Assembly (NCBI GenBank): GCA_947084925.1
Contig: CAMTUJ010000005.1
Location: 23,606-87,605 of the forward strand
DNA length: 64,000 nucleotides
From: JAGPUQ01 sp947084925
GTDB taxonomy: Bacteria; Pseudomonadota; Gammaproteobacteria; Pseudomonadales; Porticoccaceae
Reading direction: 5' to 3'
Shown: one piece after another, positions 51,698-61,503 of the stretch
Layout: each line of letters opens with the position of its first letter
Position numbering within the stretch: position 1 is the stretch's first letter
Program-made: the position numbers and the translations under genes
The notes under the pieces: model-generated
The model's database searches: none
The model's input: only the letters and a program-made list of their open reading frames with translations
Told to the model about the DNA's origin: nothing

Positions 51698-52126
51698 CTA
51701 GATGTCCACAGCGCGGGGCTGTTGCGCCGCGTGGGGATGAATGTCGCCGGCGTAGATTTTCAGTTTACGGTACATGGCCCGACCAAGCGGACCCTTGGGG
51801 AGCATGCCCTTGATCGCGTGTTCCAGGGCCCGTTCCGGCGCCTGCTGGATCAGCTTCTCGAAGCTGATGCTCTTGATCCCACCCGGATACCCGGTATGGC
51901 GATGGTACATTTTGTCCTTGGCTTTGCGGCCGGTGACGCGCACCCGCTCCGCATTGACCACGATGACGTAATCGCCGGTATCGACATGGGGGGTGAATTC
52001 GGGTTTGTGCTTGCCGCGCAGCCGATGTGCAATGGCGCTGGCGATACGACCGAGGGTTTTGTCCGCTGCATCGACCAATAGCCAGTCATGCACGACGGTC
52101 TCGGATTTGGCGCTGAATGTCTTCAT
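51698..52126 (-). CDS. rplM: 50S ribosomal protein uL13
   Basis: A 142-residue uL13 protein: MKTFSAKSETVVHDWLLVD opening, ADKTLGRIAS, the RVTGRKAKDKMYHRHTGYPGG region (split by length) and MLPKGPLGRAMYRKLKIY. It heads the rplM-rpsI unit. The spacing to the divergent rppH gene leaves a promoter region of roughly 300 bp that also contains the rppH leader. Confidence 0.98.
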   Translation of the reverse strand: MKTFSAKSETVVHDWLLVDAADKTLGRIASAIAHRLRGKHKPEFTPHVDTGDYVIVVNAERVRVTGRKAKDKMYHRHTGYPGGIKSISFEKLIQQAPERALEHAIKGMLPKGPLGRAMYRKLKIYAGDIHPHAAQQPRAVDI

Positions 52127-52463
52127 GATCCGGGCCAGTCAGGGGGGTGCAAAAAAGAGGGCGAATTCTAGCCATGTCGTCGCGCCCTTTCAACCCCAAA
52201 CCGCATGAACCGTCCCGATCAAACACTTAAACGTGCGCGCGGCCTGAATTCCGCGCCAAGACAGTCCGTTTCGATCCCGGCGGCGGCGCCCGAAATGCCC
52301 GCCTGCCACGATGCCGGCGCACATTCAGATTGCGGCGCACACCCCGGAGAGACCCTGAGCAAGCCCTGCCGCCGGCTCGGCGCGACGACGGGCAATTGGT
52401 GGACGTCTGACAACTGTGGAACAATGCGGCCACCACTTCAGACGCGCGCGGCGCCTTGTTCCC
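52127..52463. other. Divergent rplM/rppH intergenic region
   Basis: A 337-bp gap between divergent rplM and rppH. It must hold the rplM promoter. The part near 52135-52200 has AAAAAAGAGGGCG and a GC-poor patch, while the rest is GC-rich and has no recognisable gene. In-frame codons upstream of the rppH start are open for about 16 codons but not RppH-like. No RNA gene or riboswitch is recognised. Confidence 0.5.
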
Positions 52464-52982
52464 TTGGATATCATCGACCAGAACGGTTTTCGGCCCAATG
52501 TGGGCATCGTGATCTGCGCCGCCGACGGTCGGGTATTCTGGGCCAAGCGGATCGGCCATGACGCCTGGCAGTTTCCCCAGGGCGGCATTCACCACGGTGA
52601 ATCCCCGCGCGATACGCTGTATCGCGAACTGTACGAAGAAGTCGGGCTCGAACCCGCACATGTGGAGATCCTCGCGCAGACCCAGGGCTGGCTGCGCTAT
52701 CGACTGCCGCGCCGCTACGTGCGTCGCACCAGCAAGAACCCCTGCGTTGGCCAGAAACAGAAGTGGTTTCTGCTGCGGCTGCTCGGCGACGAATCCGACA
52801 TCCGCCTGGACCGCTGCGGGAAGCCCGAATTCGACGGTTGGCGCTGGGTGAGCTACTGGTATCCGATCAGTCAGGTGATCGACTTCAAGCGCGGCGTCTA
52901 TCGCCAGGCGCTGAAGGAACTGTCCCGCGCCCTGCCGGATGCGGCCACTCCCACCGACGCCGCGGATCGCCACCATGCTTGA
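52464..52982 (+). CDS. rppH: RNA 5'-pyrophosphohydrolase RppH
   Basis: A Nudix hydrolase of about 172 residues that removes pyrophosphate from mRNA 5' ends to start decay. FRPNVGIVICA is the standard RppH opening, and the Nudix box is complete (GGIHHGESPRDTLYRELYEE, then VGL). The TTG at 52464 gives MDIIDQNGFRPN, close to the usual MIDxDGFRPN start; a GTG 16 codons upstream is the alternative. No clear ribosome-binding site is seen. It overlaps ptsP by 8 bases. Confidence 0.92.
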   Translation: MDIIDQNGFRPNVGIVICAADGRVFWAKRIGHDAWQFPQGGIHHGESPRDTLYRELYEEVGLEPAHVEILAQTQGWLRYRLPRRYVRRTSKNPCVGQKQKWFLLRLLGDESDIRLDRCGKPEFDGWRWVSYWYPISQVIDFKRGVYRQALKELSRALPDAATPTDAADRHHA

Positions 52983-55278
52983 GCCGTTGCGCCGGATCGT
53001 CCAGGAAGTCAACGCGGCGCCGGATTTTTCCGCCGTCCTCGAAATAATCGTCGAGCGCGTGAAACACGCGATGCAGACCGGCATGTGTTCGGTCTATCTG
53101 CTCGACCGGGCCACCAACCGCTATGTACTCTCGGCCACCCGCGGCCTGTTGCCCGAGTCAGTGGGCAAAGTCGCCATGACGCCCGACGAGGGCCTGGTGG
53201 GACTGGTGGCGAGCCGCGCCGAGCCGGTCAACCTGGAACATGCCGAAACCCATCCCCGCTTCGCGTATTTTCCGGAAACCGGTGAGGAAAAGTTCAGCTC
53301 CTTTCTCGGCGCCCCGATCATTCACCAGCGGGATGTACTCGGCGTTCTGGTGGTGCAGCAACAGGAGCGGCGCCGCTTCGACGAAAGCGAAGAGGCGTTT
53401 TTGGTTACGATCTCGGCGCAGCTCGCCGGGGTTATCGCCCACGCCCAGGCGACCGGCGAACTGGCGCGCACCACTTCCCCGGAAGCCGACGCCGGCCCTG
53501 CCAACATCTATGCCGGTATCGCCAGCGCCCCGGGTGTCGGCATCGGCCGCGCCGTGGTGGTGTCCTCGCCGGCTGACCTCTACGCGGTGCCAAAGCGGCG
53601 CAGCGAGGATACCGAAGGCGAACTTGAGCTGTTCCGTCACGCCCTGGAACGCACCCAGGCCGACGTTCACAGTACCAAGAACGATCTCAAGGGCATCCTC
53701 AGCACCGAAGAACTGGAGATGTTCGATGTTTACCTCCGCATGCTCGAGGACAATTCCCTCGGCGGCGAAGTCGTCGCATTGATCCGGAACGGCTTCACCG
53801 CCCAGAGCGCCTGGAGCCAGATCATCATCGAACACATCCGCACCTTCACCCGGATGGAGAGCGAATACCTCCGCGAGCGCGCCTCCGACGTGCGCGATCT
53901 GGGCCGGCGCGTACTGGAACACTTGCAGCAGACCGCGCGGCCCGTCCAGGTCTACCCGGAAGACACCATCCTGATCGGCGAGGATCTGGCGGCACCGCAC
54001 CTCGCGGCGGTTCCCTTCGACAATATCCGCGCCATGGTGTCGGTGCGTGGTTCACACAACTCCCACATGGCGATCATCGGTCGTTCCATGGGCATCCCCA
54101 CCGTCATGGGCGCGGTGGATCTACCCTGGGCAGAGCTCGAAGGGCACCTGGTGATCGTCGACGGCCACATGGGCCATATCCTGATCGACCCCAGTCCCGA
54201 GGTGGAACGCGCCTATCAGGAAGTGTTCCGCAAGGAGCAGGATCTCGCCGCCGACCTGCTCGCCACGCGCGACGAGCCCAGCGTCACGGCGAGCGGCGAT
54301 GCCATCTCGCTGTGGGTCAACACCGGGCTGCGCGTCGACACCAAACTGTCGCTGGAACTGGGTGCCGCCGGCGTGGGCCTCTACCGCACCGAAATCCCCT
54401 TCTTTCTTCAGGAGCGGTTCCCGTCCGAGGAAGAGCAGCGGGTGATCTATCGGGATCAGCTCACCATGTACGCGCCGCGCCCGGTCACCATGCGCACGCT
54501 CGACATCGGGGGCGACAAAGCCCTGCCCTATTTCCCCATCAAGGAGGAAAACCCGTTTCTGGGCTGGCGCGGCATCCGCGTCACCCTGGACCACCCCGAA
54601 ATTTTCCTCGCCCAGGTACGCGCCATGATGCGCGCCAGTGAAGGCATCGATAATCTGCGCATCCTGCTGCCGATGATCTCCAGCGTGCAGGAAGTCGATA
54701 GCGCGCTGGCGCTGATCAACCGGGTCTATACCGAACTCACCGTGGAAGAGGGCTATCGCATCCGCATGCCCAAGGTGGGCGTCATGATCGAGGTGCCCGC
54801 GGCCGTCTACCAGGCGCGGGAACTGGCGCGGCGGGTCGATTTCCTCTCGGTCGGGACCAATGACCTGACCCAGTATCTGCTCGCCGTCGATCGCAACAAC
54901 CCCCGCGTCGCGGCGCTCTATCACGCCTACCATCCCGCGCTGCTGAAAGCGTTGCGGGACATCGTCCGGGACGCCGCGGCGATGAACCGGGAGGTCAGCG
55001 TGTGCGGCGAAATGGCCGGGGATCCGCTGGGCGCGGTGCTGCTGGTGGGTCTTGGCTATCGCATCCTGTCCATGAGCGCCTCCAACCTGCTCCGCGTCAA
55101 GGCGGTGCTCCGGCAGCTGAAAACTGCCGAGATGACGGCCATTGCCGCGCGCGTGTGCGAGTTACCCGACGCCAATGACGTCAAGGCGGAATTGCAGCGC
55201 ACGCTCGATCGCCCCGGGATCGCCCGCCTCATTCACAGCGACCGCCCCGTGCAGGCCGCACTGAAACGCCCCGCCTGA
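52975..55278 (+). CDS. ptsP: Phosphoenolpyruvate-protein phosphotransferase PtsP (nitrogen PTS enzyme I)
   Basis: A 767-residue enzyme. Residues about 1-160 are a GAF sensor domain, then the PTS EI N-terminal domain, the swivelling phosphohistidine domain with the catalytic His in GSHNSHMAI, and the C-terminal PEP-binding barrel with RTEIPFF, NDLTQYLLAVDRNN and VCGEMAGDP. It passes phosphate from PEP to NPr and so reports nitrogen/carbon state. The ATG overlaps the end of rppH, the common rppH-ptsP arrangement of gammaproteobacteria. Confidence 0.95.
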   Translation: MLEPLRRIVQEVNAAPDFSAVLEIIVERVKHAMQTGMCSVYLLDRATNRYVLSATRGLLPESVGKVAMTPDEGLVGLVASRAEPVNLEHAETHPRFAYFPETGEEKFSSFLGAPIIHQRDVLGVLVVQQQERRRFDESEEAFLVTISAQLAGVIAHAQATGELARTTSPEADAGPANIYAGIASAPGVGIGRAVVVSSPADLYAVPKRRSEDTEGELELFRHALERTQADVHSTKNDLKGILSTEELEMFDVYLRMLEDNSLGGEVVALIRNGFTAQSAWSQIIIEHIRTFTRMESEYLRERASDVRDLGRRVLEHLQQTARPVQVYPEDTILIGEDLAAPHLAAVPFDNIRAMVSVRGSHNSHMAIIGRSMGIPTVMGAVDLPWAELEGHLVIVDGHMGHILIDPSPEVERAYQEVFRKEQDLAADLLATRDEPSVTASGDAISLWVNTGLRVDTKLSLELGAAGVGLYRTEIPFFLQERFPSEEEQRVIYRDQLTMYAPRPVTMRTLDIGGDKALPYFPIKEENPFLGWRGIRVTLDHPEIFLAQVRAMMRASEGIDNLRILLPMISSVQEVDSALALINRVYTELTVEEGYRIRMPKVGVMIEVPAAVYQARELARRVDFLSVGTNDLTQYLLAVDRNNPRVAALYHAYHPALLKALRDIVRDAAAMNREVSVCGEMAGDPLGAVLLVGLGYRILSMSASNLLRVKAVLRQLKTAEMTAIAARVCELPDANDVKAELQRTLDRPGIARLIHSDRPVQAALKRPA

Positions 55279-55366
55279 CTGCCCCCCAAGCCGAAAATCT
55301 GGCGGCGGCAGGCAAAGGGCGCGCCCAGCCTTGCGCTTGGGTCGCGTCAAGGTCGCCGGGCATCCG

Positions 55367-56137
55367 TCAGATCATCAGACCCATGCGCATGGCGGCGTCG
55401 AGGCGTATCACCTCGCCATTCATCATGCTGTTCTCCACGATGTGGCAGGCCATCTGGGCGAACTCGCTGGGCTTGCCGGCGCGCTTGGGGAAAGGCACCA
55501 GGTCGAGGATGCGCTGAAAGCCGGCGTCGCCGGTCTCGGCGCGCGCCAGCGGGGTGTCGAACACGCCCGGGCAGATGGTCACCACGCGGATGCCGTAGGG
55601 CGCGAGATCACGTGCCATGGGTAATGTCATGCCGATGACACCGGCCTTGGACGCCGCGTAGGCAGTGTTCCCCACCGGCCCGTCGAAACCGAAGATGGAC
55701 GCGACATTGACGAACACGCCGCGCTCGCCGTCCGCGGTCACCGGGGTCAGCCCGAGCATGTCGGTGGCGGCAAGCCGGCACACGTCGAAAGTGCCGGTGA
55801 GATTGATGTCCACCACGCGCTTGAAGCTTTCCAGCGGATGCGGCCCTTTGCTGCTGGTGATCTTGCGGCCGATGCCGGTGCCGGCGGCATTGACCACGAT
55901 GCGGGCGATGCCGAGCCGGCTGCGCACGGTGGCGAGCGCGGCGGCGACGCTGCTGTCATTGGCGACATCGACCGGCACCGCGATGCCCCCGATCTCGTCG
56001 GCGATCTGGCGGGCCAGGTTTTCGTTGATATCCAGCACCGCGACCCGGGCGCCTTTTTCCGCCAGCATGCGGACCGTGGCGGCGCCCAGGCCGGACGCCC
56101 CGCCGGTGACGATGGCGATGTGATTGTTGATTTCCAT
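55367..56137 (-). CDS. SDR-family oxidoreductase (HSD17B10-like)
   Basis: A 256-residue SDR like type II 3-hydroxyacyl-CoA dehydrogenase: VTGGASGLG, VLDINENLA with the NAD-binding Asp, VNAAGTGIG in place of NNAG, a Ser in VNVASIFGF and YAASKAG. GAGGA lies 7 bases before the ATG. It forms a pair with the next gene, which shares its motif spacing and the RLDAAMRMG-type ending. The pair probably acts on hydroxyacyl-CoA. Confidence 0.87.
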   Translation of the reverse strand: MEINNHIAIVTGGASGLGAATVRMLAEKGARVAVLDINENLARQIADEIGGIAVPVDVANDSSVAAALATVRSRLGIARIVVNAAGTGIGRKITSSKGPHPLESFKRVVDINLTGTFDVCRLAATDMLGLTPVTADGERGVFVNVASIFGFDGPVGNTAYAASKAGVIGMTLPMARDLAPYGIRVVTICPGVFDTPLARAETGDAGFQRILDLVPFPKRAGKPSEFAQMACHIVENSMMNGEVIRLDAAMRMGLMI

Positions 56138-56160
56138 GATGTGTCCTCGGGAGTGAAAAT

Positions 56161-56931
56161 TCAGGCGCGGTCGATGCCCATGCGGATCGCCGCATCGATG
56201 CGGATCATCTCGCCGTTCAGCATCGGGTTTTCGCAGATCTGCCGCACCAGGGCGCCGAATTCGAGCGGCCTGCCCCAGCGTTTGGGAAACGGAATGGTGG
56301 GAATGATGCTGTCGATCCAGGCTTGCGGAATGCCGGCGGCGAGCGGCGTTTCGAACATGCCGGGCGCAACGGTGACCACCCGGATGCCGTGGGGCGCGAG
56401 GTCCCGCGCCATCGGCAGGCACATGCCCTGCACCCCGGCCTTCGACGCGGCATAGGCCACCTGGCCGATAGGTCCGTCCTGGGCCACCACGGAGGCGATA
56501 TTGACGATCACCCCGCGCTCGCCGTCCTCGTTCAAGGGCGGCAGCGCGATCATGGCCTGGGCCGCGAGCCGCGCGACATTGAAGGTGCCGATGAGATTCA
56601 CCCGGATCACCCGCTCGAATTCCTCCAGGGAATGCGCGCCCTTGGGGCCGGCGGTGCGGATCGCCACATCGATGCCGGCGGCGTTCAGCACGATGCGCGG
56701 CGTACCGAGCTTCGCACTCACCTCTTCGATGGCCGCCGCGACCCCGGGGCCGTCCACCACGTCGCAGCCGAGCGCGATGCCGCCCAGCTCCGCGGCCAAC
56801 TCCCGCGCCAGATCGAGATTGCGATCCAGCAGCGCGCAGCGCACCCCGGCGGCGCTCAACACCCGGGCCGCGCCGGCGCCCAGCCCGGATGCGCCGCCGG
56901 TAATCAGCGCCGTCAAACCTGCCACTTTCAC
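56161..56931 (-). CDS. SDR-family oxidoreductase (HSD17B10-like), paralogue
   Basis: A 256-residue SDR with ITGGASGLG, LLDRNLDLA, LNAAGIDVA, a Ser in VNIASVVAQ and YAASKAG, ending RIDAAIRMGIDRA. It matches the neighbouring SDR along its whole length (for example GTFxVxRLAA, GERGVxVNIAS, MARDLAPxGIRVVT), so the two arose by duplication. It is 23 bp upstream of that gene on the same strand; one transcript is likely. Confidence 0.87.
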   Translation of the reverse strand: MKVAGLTALITGGASGLGAGAARVLSAAGVRCALLDRNLDLARELAAELGGIALGCDVVDGPGVAAAIEEVSAKLGTPRIVLNAAGIDVAIRTAGPKGAHSLEEFERVIRVNLIGTFNVARLAAQAMIALPPLNEDGERGVIVNIASVVAQDGPIGQVAYAASKAGVQGMCLPMARDLAPHGIRVVTVAPGMFETPLAAGIPQAWIDSIIPTIPFPKRWGRPLEFGALVRQICENPMLNGEMIRIDAAIRMGIDRA

Positions 56932-57193
56932 GATAGTTTCTCCTCTGATGTAACGGATGAGCGGACACTGACCGTCTTGATCAGCTCAGCCTGCCGCACG
57001 GTTATGATTGCCCGACGCGCGATTGTAAGTGACTTGGACCAACAGCGACCGCCCGCGGCGCGGGCTGGCCTGAAAGCCGGAGACTCCCGTGGGGCGCCGC
57101 AACGGTCCCGAATTCAATCGCAAGGCCCGGAGCGCCAGACTTCGTACGCTCGGCTACCCTGCGTTCATCGATGCTGAATCCTCGGACACCAAG

Positions 57194-58270
57194 ATGAACA
57201 TGACCGCTGCCGCACACCGCGCCGCCGCAACCCTGAACGACCCCCGCTGGGCCGCGGTGATCGCCCGCGATCCAGCGGCGGATGGCAAATTCTTCTACTC
57301 GGTCAAAACCACCGGGGTTTACTGCCGGCCCTCCTGCGCCGCGCGGCGGGCGCGGCCCGAGAATGTGCGGTTTCATCACACCGCCGAGGATGCGCAGCGC
57401 GCGGGCTTTCGCGCCTGCCAGCGCTGCAAACCCGATCAGGCGCCCCTGGCCGCACGACATGCGGCGCTGGTGACCGAACTGTGCCGGATCATCGAGCGGG
57501 CGGAGCAAGCTCCCAGCCTGGACTCGTTGGCCATCCATGTCGGGTTGAGCCGCTTTCACGTCCAGCGCATTTTCAAGGCGGTCACCGGCGTCACGCCGCG
57601 GGCTTACGCGCGGGCGCAGCGGGCCGAACGCGTGCGCGCCGCGCTGGATCGCGGCGCGACCGTCACCGAGGCCATCTACGCCGCCGGCTACAATTCGAGC
57701 GGGCGGTTCTATGAACAATCGGATCAATTGCTGGGCATGACGCCGACGGACTACCGCGACGGCGGCTCAAATACCGAAATCCGCTTTGCCATCGGCCAGT
57801 GCTCGCTGGGCGCCATTCTGGTGGCGAGCGGCGCGCGCGGCCTGTGCGCGATTCTGCTGGGCGACGATCCGGACGCGCTGGCGCGCAATCTCCAGGACCG
57901 TTTCCCGTGCGCCTGTCTGGTCGGCGGTGACGCCGAATTTGAGCAGGTCGTCGCCAAAGTGATCGGTTTCGTGGAAGCGCCGCGACTGGGCCTCGATCTG
58001 CCGCTCGATGTGCGCGGCACCGCGTTCCAGCAGCGCGTCTGGCAGGCTTTGCTGAAAATTGCGCCGGGCGAGACGGCCAGCTACGCCGACATCGCCCGCT
58101 GCATCGGCGCGCCCAAAGCGGCCCGCGCGGTGGCACTGGCCTGTGGCGCCAATGCATTGGCGGTCGCCATTCCGTGCCACCGGGTGGTACGCACCGATGG
58201 CGCACTGTCCGGATATCGCTGGGGCGTCGATCGCAAGCGTGCATTGCTGCTGCGCGAGGCCGGGCCATGA
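57194..58270 (+). CDS. ada: Ada methylphosphotriester/O6-methylguanine repair protein and regulator
   Basis: A 358-residue bifunctional Ada. The N-terminal domain has FYSVKTTGVYCRPSC, where the first Cys takes the phosphotriester methyl group and with CQRC holds zinc. An AraC-type helix-turn-helix follows (LSRFHVQRIFKAVTGVTPRAY). The C-terminal O6-alkylguanine transferase has the suicide Cys in AIPCHRVV and the FQQRVWQALLKI helix. I start at MNMTAAAH; the frame runs further upstream without support. It switches on the adaptive response after alkylation and probably controls alkA just downstream. Confidence 0.93.
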   Translation: MNMTAAAHRAAATLNDPRWAAVIARDPAADGKFFYSVKTTGVYCRPSCAARRARPENVRFHHTAEDAQRAGFRACQRCKPDQAPLAARHAALVTELCRIIERAEQAPSLDSLAIHVGLSRFHVQRIFKAVTGVTPRAYARAQRAERVRAALDRGATVTEAIYAAGYNSSGRFYEQSDQLLGMTPTDYRDGGSNTEIRFAIGQCSLGAILVASGARGLCAILLGDDPDALARNLQDRFPCACLVGGDAEFEQVVAKVIGFVEAPRLGLDLPLDVRGTAFQQRVWQALLKIAPGETASYADIARCIGAPKAARAVALACGANALAVAIPCHRVVRTDGALSGYRWGVDRKRALLLREAGP

Positions 58271-58395
58271 CCGAGTCCCGCACTGACAGTCGTATCCCGA
58301 GGACGCAATTTTCGCGACCGGTGCGGTCGGGACAATGGCATACGCTCGGCATCATTTTTCACGATGCGCTGTAAACACTTTCTTCCGGAGAAGCC

Positions 58396-59304
58396 ATGTC
58401 ATCGCGACTGGCGTGCGCCATTTCACTACCCGTCAATTTTCGGGTGGATGAGGTCCTCGGTTTTCACGGCCGCGACAAGCTGGCCGTGGCGGAGCGGATT
58501 GACGGCAACCGCCTGCACAAGGGTTTGCTTTGGGATGGCAACGCGGCCTGTCTGACGCTTGAATTCGGCAACGGTCGCGCCAACGCGGAGCTGGCCATCG
58601 ATGGCAAGAGCAAAACGCCACGCGACGCCCTTGAGCAACTCGTCCACCGCATGCTGGGCCTCACCCAGCGCATCGAGGTATTCGAAACCAGCTACCGAGC
58701 TGATCCCCGCATCGGGCCCCTCATCGCCGGGCGACCCGGCTTGCGCGTGCAGCAAACCGCGACGCCGTTCGAGGCCCTGGCCTGGGCGATCATCGGCCAA
58801 CAAATCAGTCTCGCCGCGGCGATTTCGGTGCGGCGCCGGTTGATTCAGGCGGCTGGCGCGCGCCATTCCAGCGGGCTCGCCTGTTTTCCGGACGCCGACC
58901 GATTGTCGGCACTCAGCGAACCCGAGCTACGTCAGGCAGGTTTGTCGCAGACCAAAGCGCGGACGCTCCAGATGCTGAGCCGCGAAGTGGTGGCAGATCG
59001 CCTGCCGTTGTCGGCCTGGCTGGTGACGCAACCGATCGAGGAGATTCGCGCGCGGTTGTTGAGCTTGCGCGGCATCGGTCCCTGGACGGTCAGTTACGCC
59101 CTGCTGCGCGGCTTCGGCTGGCTCGATGGTTCGCTGCACGGCGACGTCGCGGTGCGCCGACAATTGCAGCGGCTGCTCGGCACCACGGAAAAACCCGGCG
59201 AAGACTTCACCCGCGACTGGCTTGCGGAATTCTCACCCTGGCGCGCTTTGGTGGCCGCGCATCTGTGGTCGATTCCCGAAGAAGTTCACTCCGCGGAGAC
59301 CTGA
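58396..59304 (+). CDS. alkA: DNA-3-methyladenine glycosylase II (AlkA-like)
   Basis: A 302-residue base-excision glycosylase. The N-terminal TBP-like domain is followed by the helix-hairpin-helix motif LSLRGIGPWTVSYAL and the catalytic Asp in LHGDVAVRRQL. It removes alkylated bases such as 3-methyladenine. CGGAG lies upstream of the ATG. It sits 125 bp after ada on the same strand, forming an adaptive-response pair. Confidence 0.9.
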   Translation: MSSRLACAISLPVNFRVDEVLGFHGRDKLAVAERIDGNRLHKGLLWDGNAACLTLEFGNGRANAELAIDGKSKTPRDALEQLVHRMLGLTQRIEVFETSYRADPRIGPLIAGRPGLRVQQTATPFEALAWAIIGQQISLAAAISVRRRLIQAAGARHSSGLACFPDADRLSALSEPELRQAGLSQTKARTLQMLSREVVADRLPLSAWLVTQPIEEIRARLLSLRGIGPWTVSYALLRGFGWLDGSLHGDVAVRRQLQRLLGTTEKPGEDFTRDWLAEFSPWRALVAAHLWSIPEEVHSAET

Positions 59305-59475
59305 TCGCTCCGCTGCGGCGCGACAAACAGCTGTCCGCATCGAAAAGTCTTGCGTACCCACGGTAGCCATGCCGACGCTGCGGGACAGGTACGCGTCACA
59401 TCTGTCCCGGGTTACTGCATTTTGTGCCCTGTCTTGGCAGGTGCGGTGACCGCTGCGCGTTGTCCTGTTTCATGG

Positions 59476-59517
59476 CGCTTTTTATGCGCGCATAATTTTT
59501 TGCGCGCATAAAAAGCG
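59476..59517. terminator. 17-bp perfect inverted repeat, bidirectional terminator
   Basis: CGCTTTTTATGCGCGCA (59476-59492) pairs perfectly with 59501-59517 around a T-rich loop. It lies in the convergent gap between alkA and the minus-strand amidohydrolase and could stop transcription from both sides. The T-run inside the stem reads as T on one strand and A on the other. Confidence 0.65.
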
Positions 59518-59539
59518 GCGCCGGGTTTTGGCCGGCGCC
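59517..59539. terminator. Second hairpin in the convergent gap
   Basis: GGCGCCGG pairs with CCGGCGCC across a short GTTTTGG loop, immediately after the 17-bp inverted repeat. On the minus strand it is followed by the A/T-rich stem of that repeat, so the two could act together for the amidohydrolase gene. Confidence 0.5.
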
Positions 59540-59562
59540 GACAGGTATCAACTGCGTTGCTT

Positions 59563-61272
59563 TCAGCGCGCCGCAGCCAGCGGACCCCGCAGCAGTTGCC
59601 CCGGGTAGACTCCGGTGTGCTCGCCGTTGCGCATCAGCACCTGGCCGTTGACCACGGTGGCGGAAATGCCTGCCGCTTTCTGCACCAGGCGCCGCGCTCC
59701 GGCCGGCAGATCGTGGCGCACTTCGGGCATCAGGGGCGCGACCTTGGCCGGGTCGAACACGATCAGGTCGGCGGCCATGCCGACGCGGATCAGGCCGCGG
59801 TCGTCGAAGCCCCAGGCGGTGGCGGGCTCCAGGGTCAGCATGCGCACCGCTTCTTCGAGGCCCAGGACGCCTTTCTCCCGCACCCAGTGGCTGAGCACAT
59901 GGGTTTGCAGTGACGAGTCCATGATCTGGGAAACGTGCGCGCCCGAGTCGGAGAAAGTCACCACCGAGCGCGGATGACGCATCATCGCGAGCACGTGATC
60001 CTGATCCTCATTGAACAGCGGCTGGCGGAAGAACACCTTCAGCTTGTGTTCGAGGGCGACCTCGATCATGACTTCGACCGGATCCTTGCCGCGCTCCCGC
60101 GCCAGCTCGGCGACGGTCCGGTGCGGCCCGGCGACGCTGTCCATGACCAGCAGCCAGTCGTAGTCGGGGCGGCGCATCTCGGCGCCCACGCCCTGTTTTT
60201 CCTCGTGGTTGCCGTTGGCGGATTCCACCAGTCTGGCGCGCAGCACCGGATCGCGCAGACCGGCTTCCTGGTCGGCGAGCGACTTCTTGCGCAGTTCCTT
60301 CCACACCGGAAACTTGTCGAAGGGCAGCCGGGTTTCGAACGACATCAGCACATTGAGCGCACGGCTGTGTGCCTGGATGAACATGCGCCCGCCCATGGCG
60401 GCGGTCTCTTCGAGCAGATCGAAGTAAGGCGGCCAGATATCGGGTGCGCGCCGGCTGCTGAACATGCCGAAGGTAACAGGCCGGCCGGATTCGACCGCGA
60501 GGTCGCGCAGCCGCACCTGGTATTCCCGCTGGGCCTGGGGATCGCGGCCCGCCTCTTCATTGGCAATTTCAACGATGCCGGCGTCGAGGTCGCCCAGTAC
60601 GCCCACGAGTTCGCGCACTTCGTCCCAGGTGGCGATACGGCTCGCCACCGGCTGACCGTCCGGGGTCTGGTGATTGCGGGTGCGCGAGGTGGAAAAGCCG
60701 ATGGCGCCGGCGCGCATGGCGGATTCCAGCTCGGTTTTCATCGCCCGCATTTCGTCGGCGGTGGGCGCCTCGGAGAAGGCGCGCTCGCCCATGGCGTAGG
60801 TGCGCAGCGCCGAGTGGCCGACGTAGCCGCTGTAGTTGATGCCCTTGGGCAGGCGGTCGAGGGTGTTGAGGTAGTCCGCGAAGGTCTCCCAATTCCAGTC
60901 GATGCCGGCAGCCATGGCTTCGCCGGAGATGTCCTCGGCGCGCTCCAGATTGCGCACCACCAGGGCCTTGTCCTTGGCGGCGCAGGGCGCCAGCGTAAAG
61001 CCGCAGTTGCCCATCACCACGGTGGTGATGCCATGCCACACGGAGCAGGTGCCGAGCGGGTCCCAGTTGATCTGGGCGTCCATGTGGGTGTGGCCGTCGA
61101 CGAAGCCCGGCGTCACCACCTGGCCTTCGGCGTCAATGACCTGCTTGGCCGGCGCGCGAATGCGGCCGATATGGGCGATCTTGCCGCCGATCACGCCGAC
61201 GTCGGCGCGGTAGCGCGGTAATCCGGAACCGTCGATGACGGTGCCATTCTTGATGATGAGGTCGTAGGTCAT
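59563..61272 (-). CDS. D-aminoacylase/N-acyl-D-amino-acid-deacylase-type amidohydrolase
   Basis: A metal-dependent amidohydrolase of about 569 residues. MTYDLIIKNGTVIDGSG and VTPGFVDGHTHMD (HxH) open the fold, MGNCGFTLAPC and TVIEIANEE-like strands follow, and FSDSGAHVSQIMD carries the catalytic Asp. The end (AADLIVFDP, VQKAAGISATVVNG) is the small beta-sandwich. Family members release D-amino acids, but several subgroups have other substrates, so the exact reaction is open. I start at MTYDL; ten codons upstream are open but unsupported. Confidence 0.85.
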   Translation of the reverse strand: MTYDLIIKNGTVIDGSGLPRYRADVGVIGGKIAHIGRIRAPAKQVIDAEGQVVTPGFVDGHTHMDAQINWDPLGTCSVWHGITTVVMGNCGFTLAPCAAKDKALVVRNLERAEDISGEAMAAGIDWNWETFADYLNTLDRLPKGINYSGYVGHSALRTYAMGERAFSEAPTADEMRAMKTELESAMRAGAIGFSTSRTRNHQTPDGQPVASRIATWDEVRELVGVLGDLDAGIVEIANEEAGRDPQAQREYQVRLRDLAVESGRPVTFGMFSSRRAPDIWPPYFDLLEETAAMGGRMFIQAHSRALNVLMSFETRLPFDKFPVWKELRKKSLADQEAGLRDPVLRARLVESANGNHEEKQGVGAEMRRPDYDWLLVMDSVAGPHRTVAELARERGKDPVEVMIEVALEHKLKVFFRQPLFNEDQDHVLAMMRHPRSVVTFSDSGAHVSQIMDSSLQTHVLSHWVREKGVLGLEEAVRMLTLEPATAWGFDDRGLIRVGMAADLIVFDPAKVAPLMPEVRHDLPAGARRLVQKAAGISATVVNGQVLMRNGEHTGVYPGQLLRGPLAAAR

Positions 61273-61503
61273 GGCTTGGGCTCCCGATGCCGGGGTCGGC
61301 ATCTCGGTTGGAAACGGGGTACGGCGGAGCGCGGTGGGGTGCCGGTGGGCGATTGTTATGCGCGTCCCGGACCGCCGCGCGCGGCCGGATCAATTCCGAG
61401 CATAGCTCAGGGTAATGTCAATAACCACCCGGAATAGCCCGGCCTGGTGGCCGGGTTCTTGATTTCGGTCATGGCGCGCGGCGCGGTTTTAGTGCCTCTC
61501 GTG

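Noticed and set aside
55367..56968. A possible 533-residue double SDR fusion.
   Set aside because: The N-terminal half is an out-of-frame reading of the upstream SDR gene (56161-56931). A ribosome-binding site and ATG at 56137 define the second gene.
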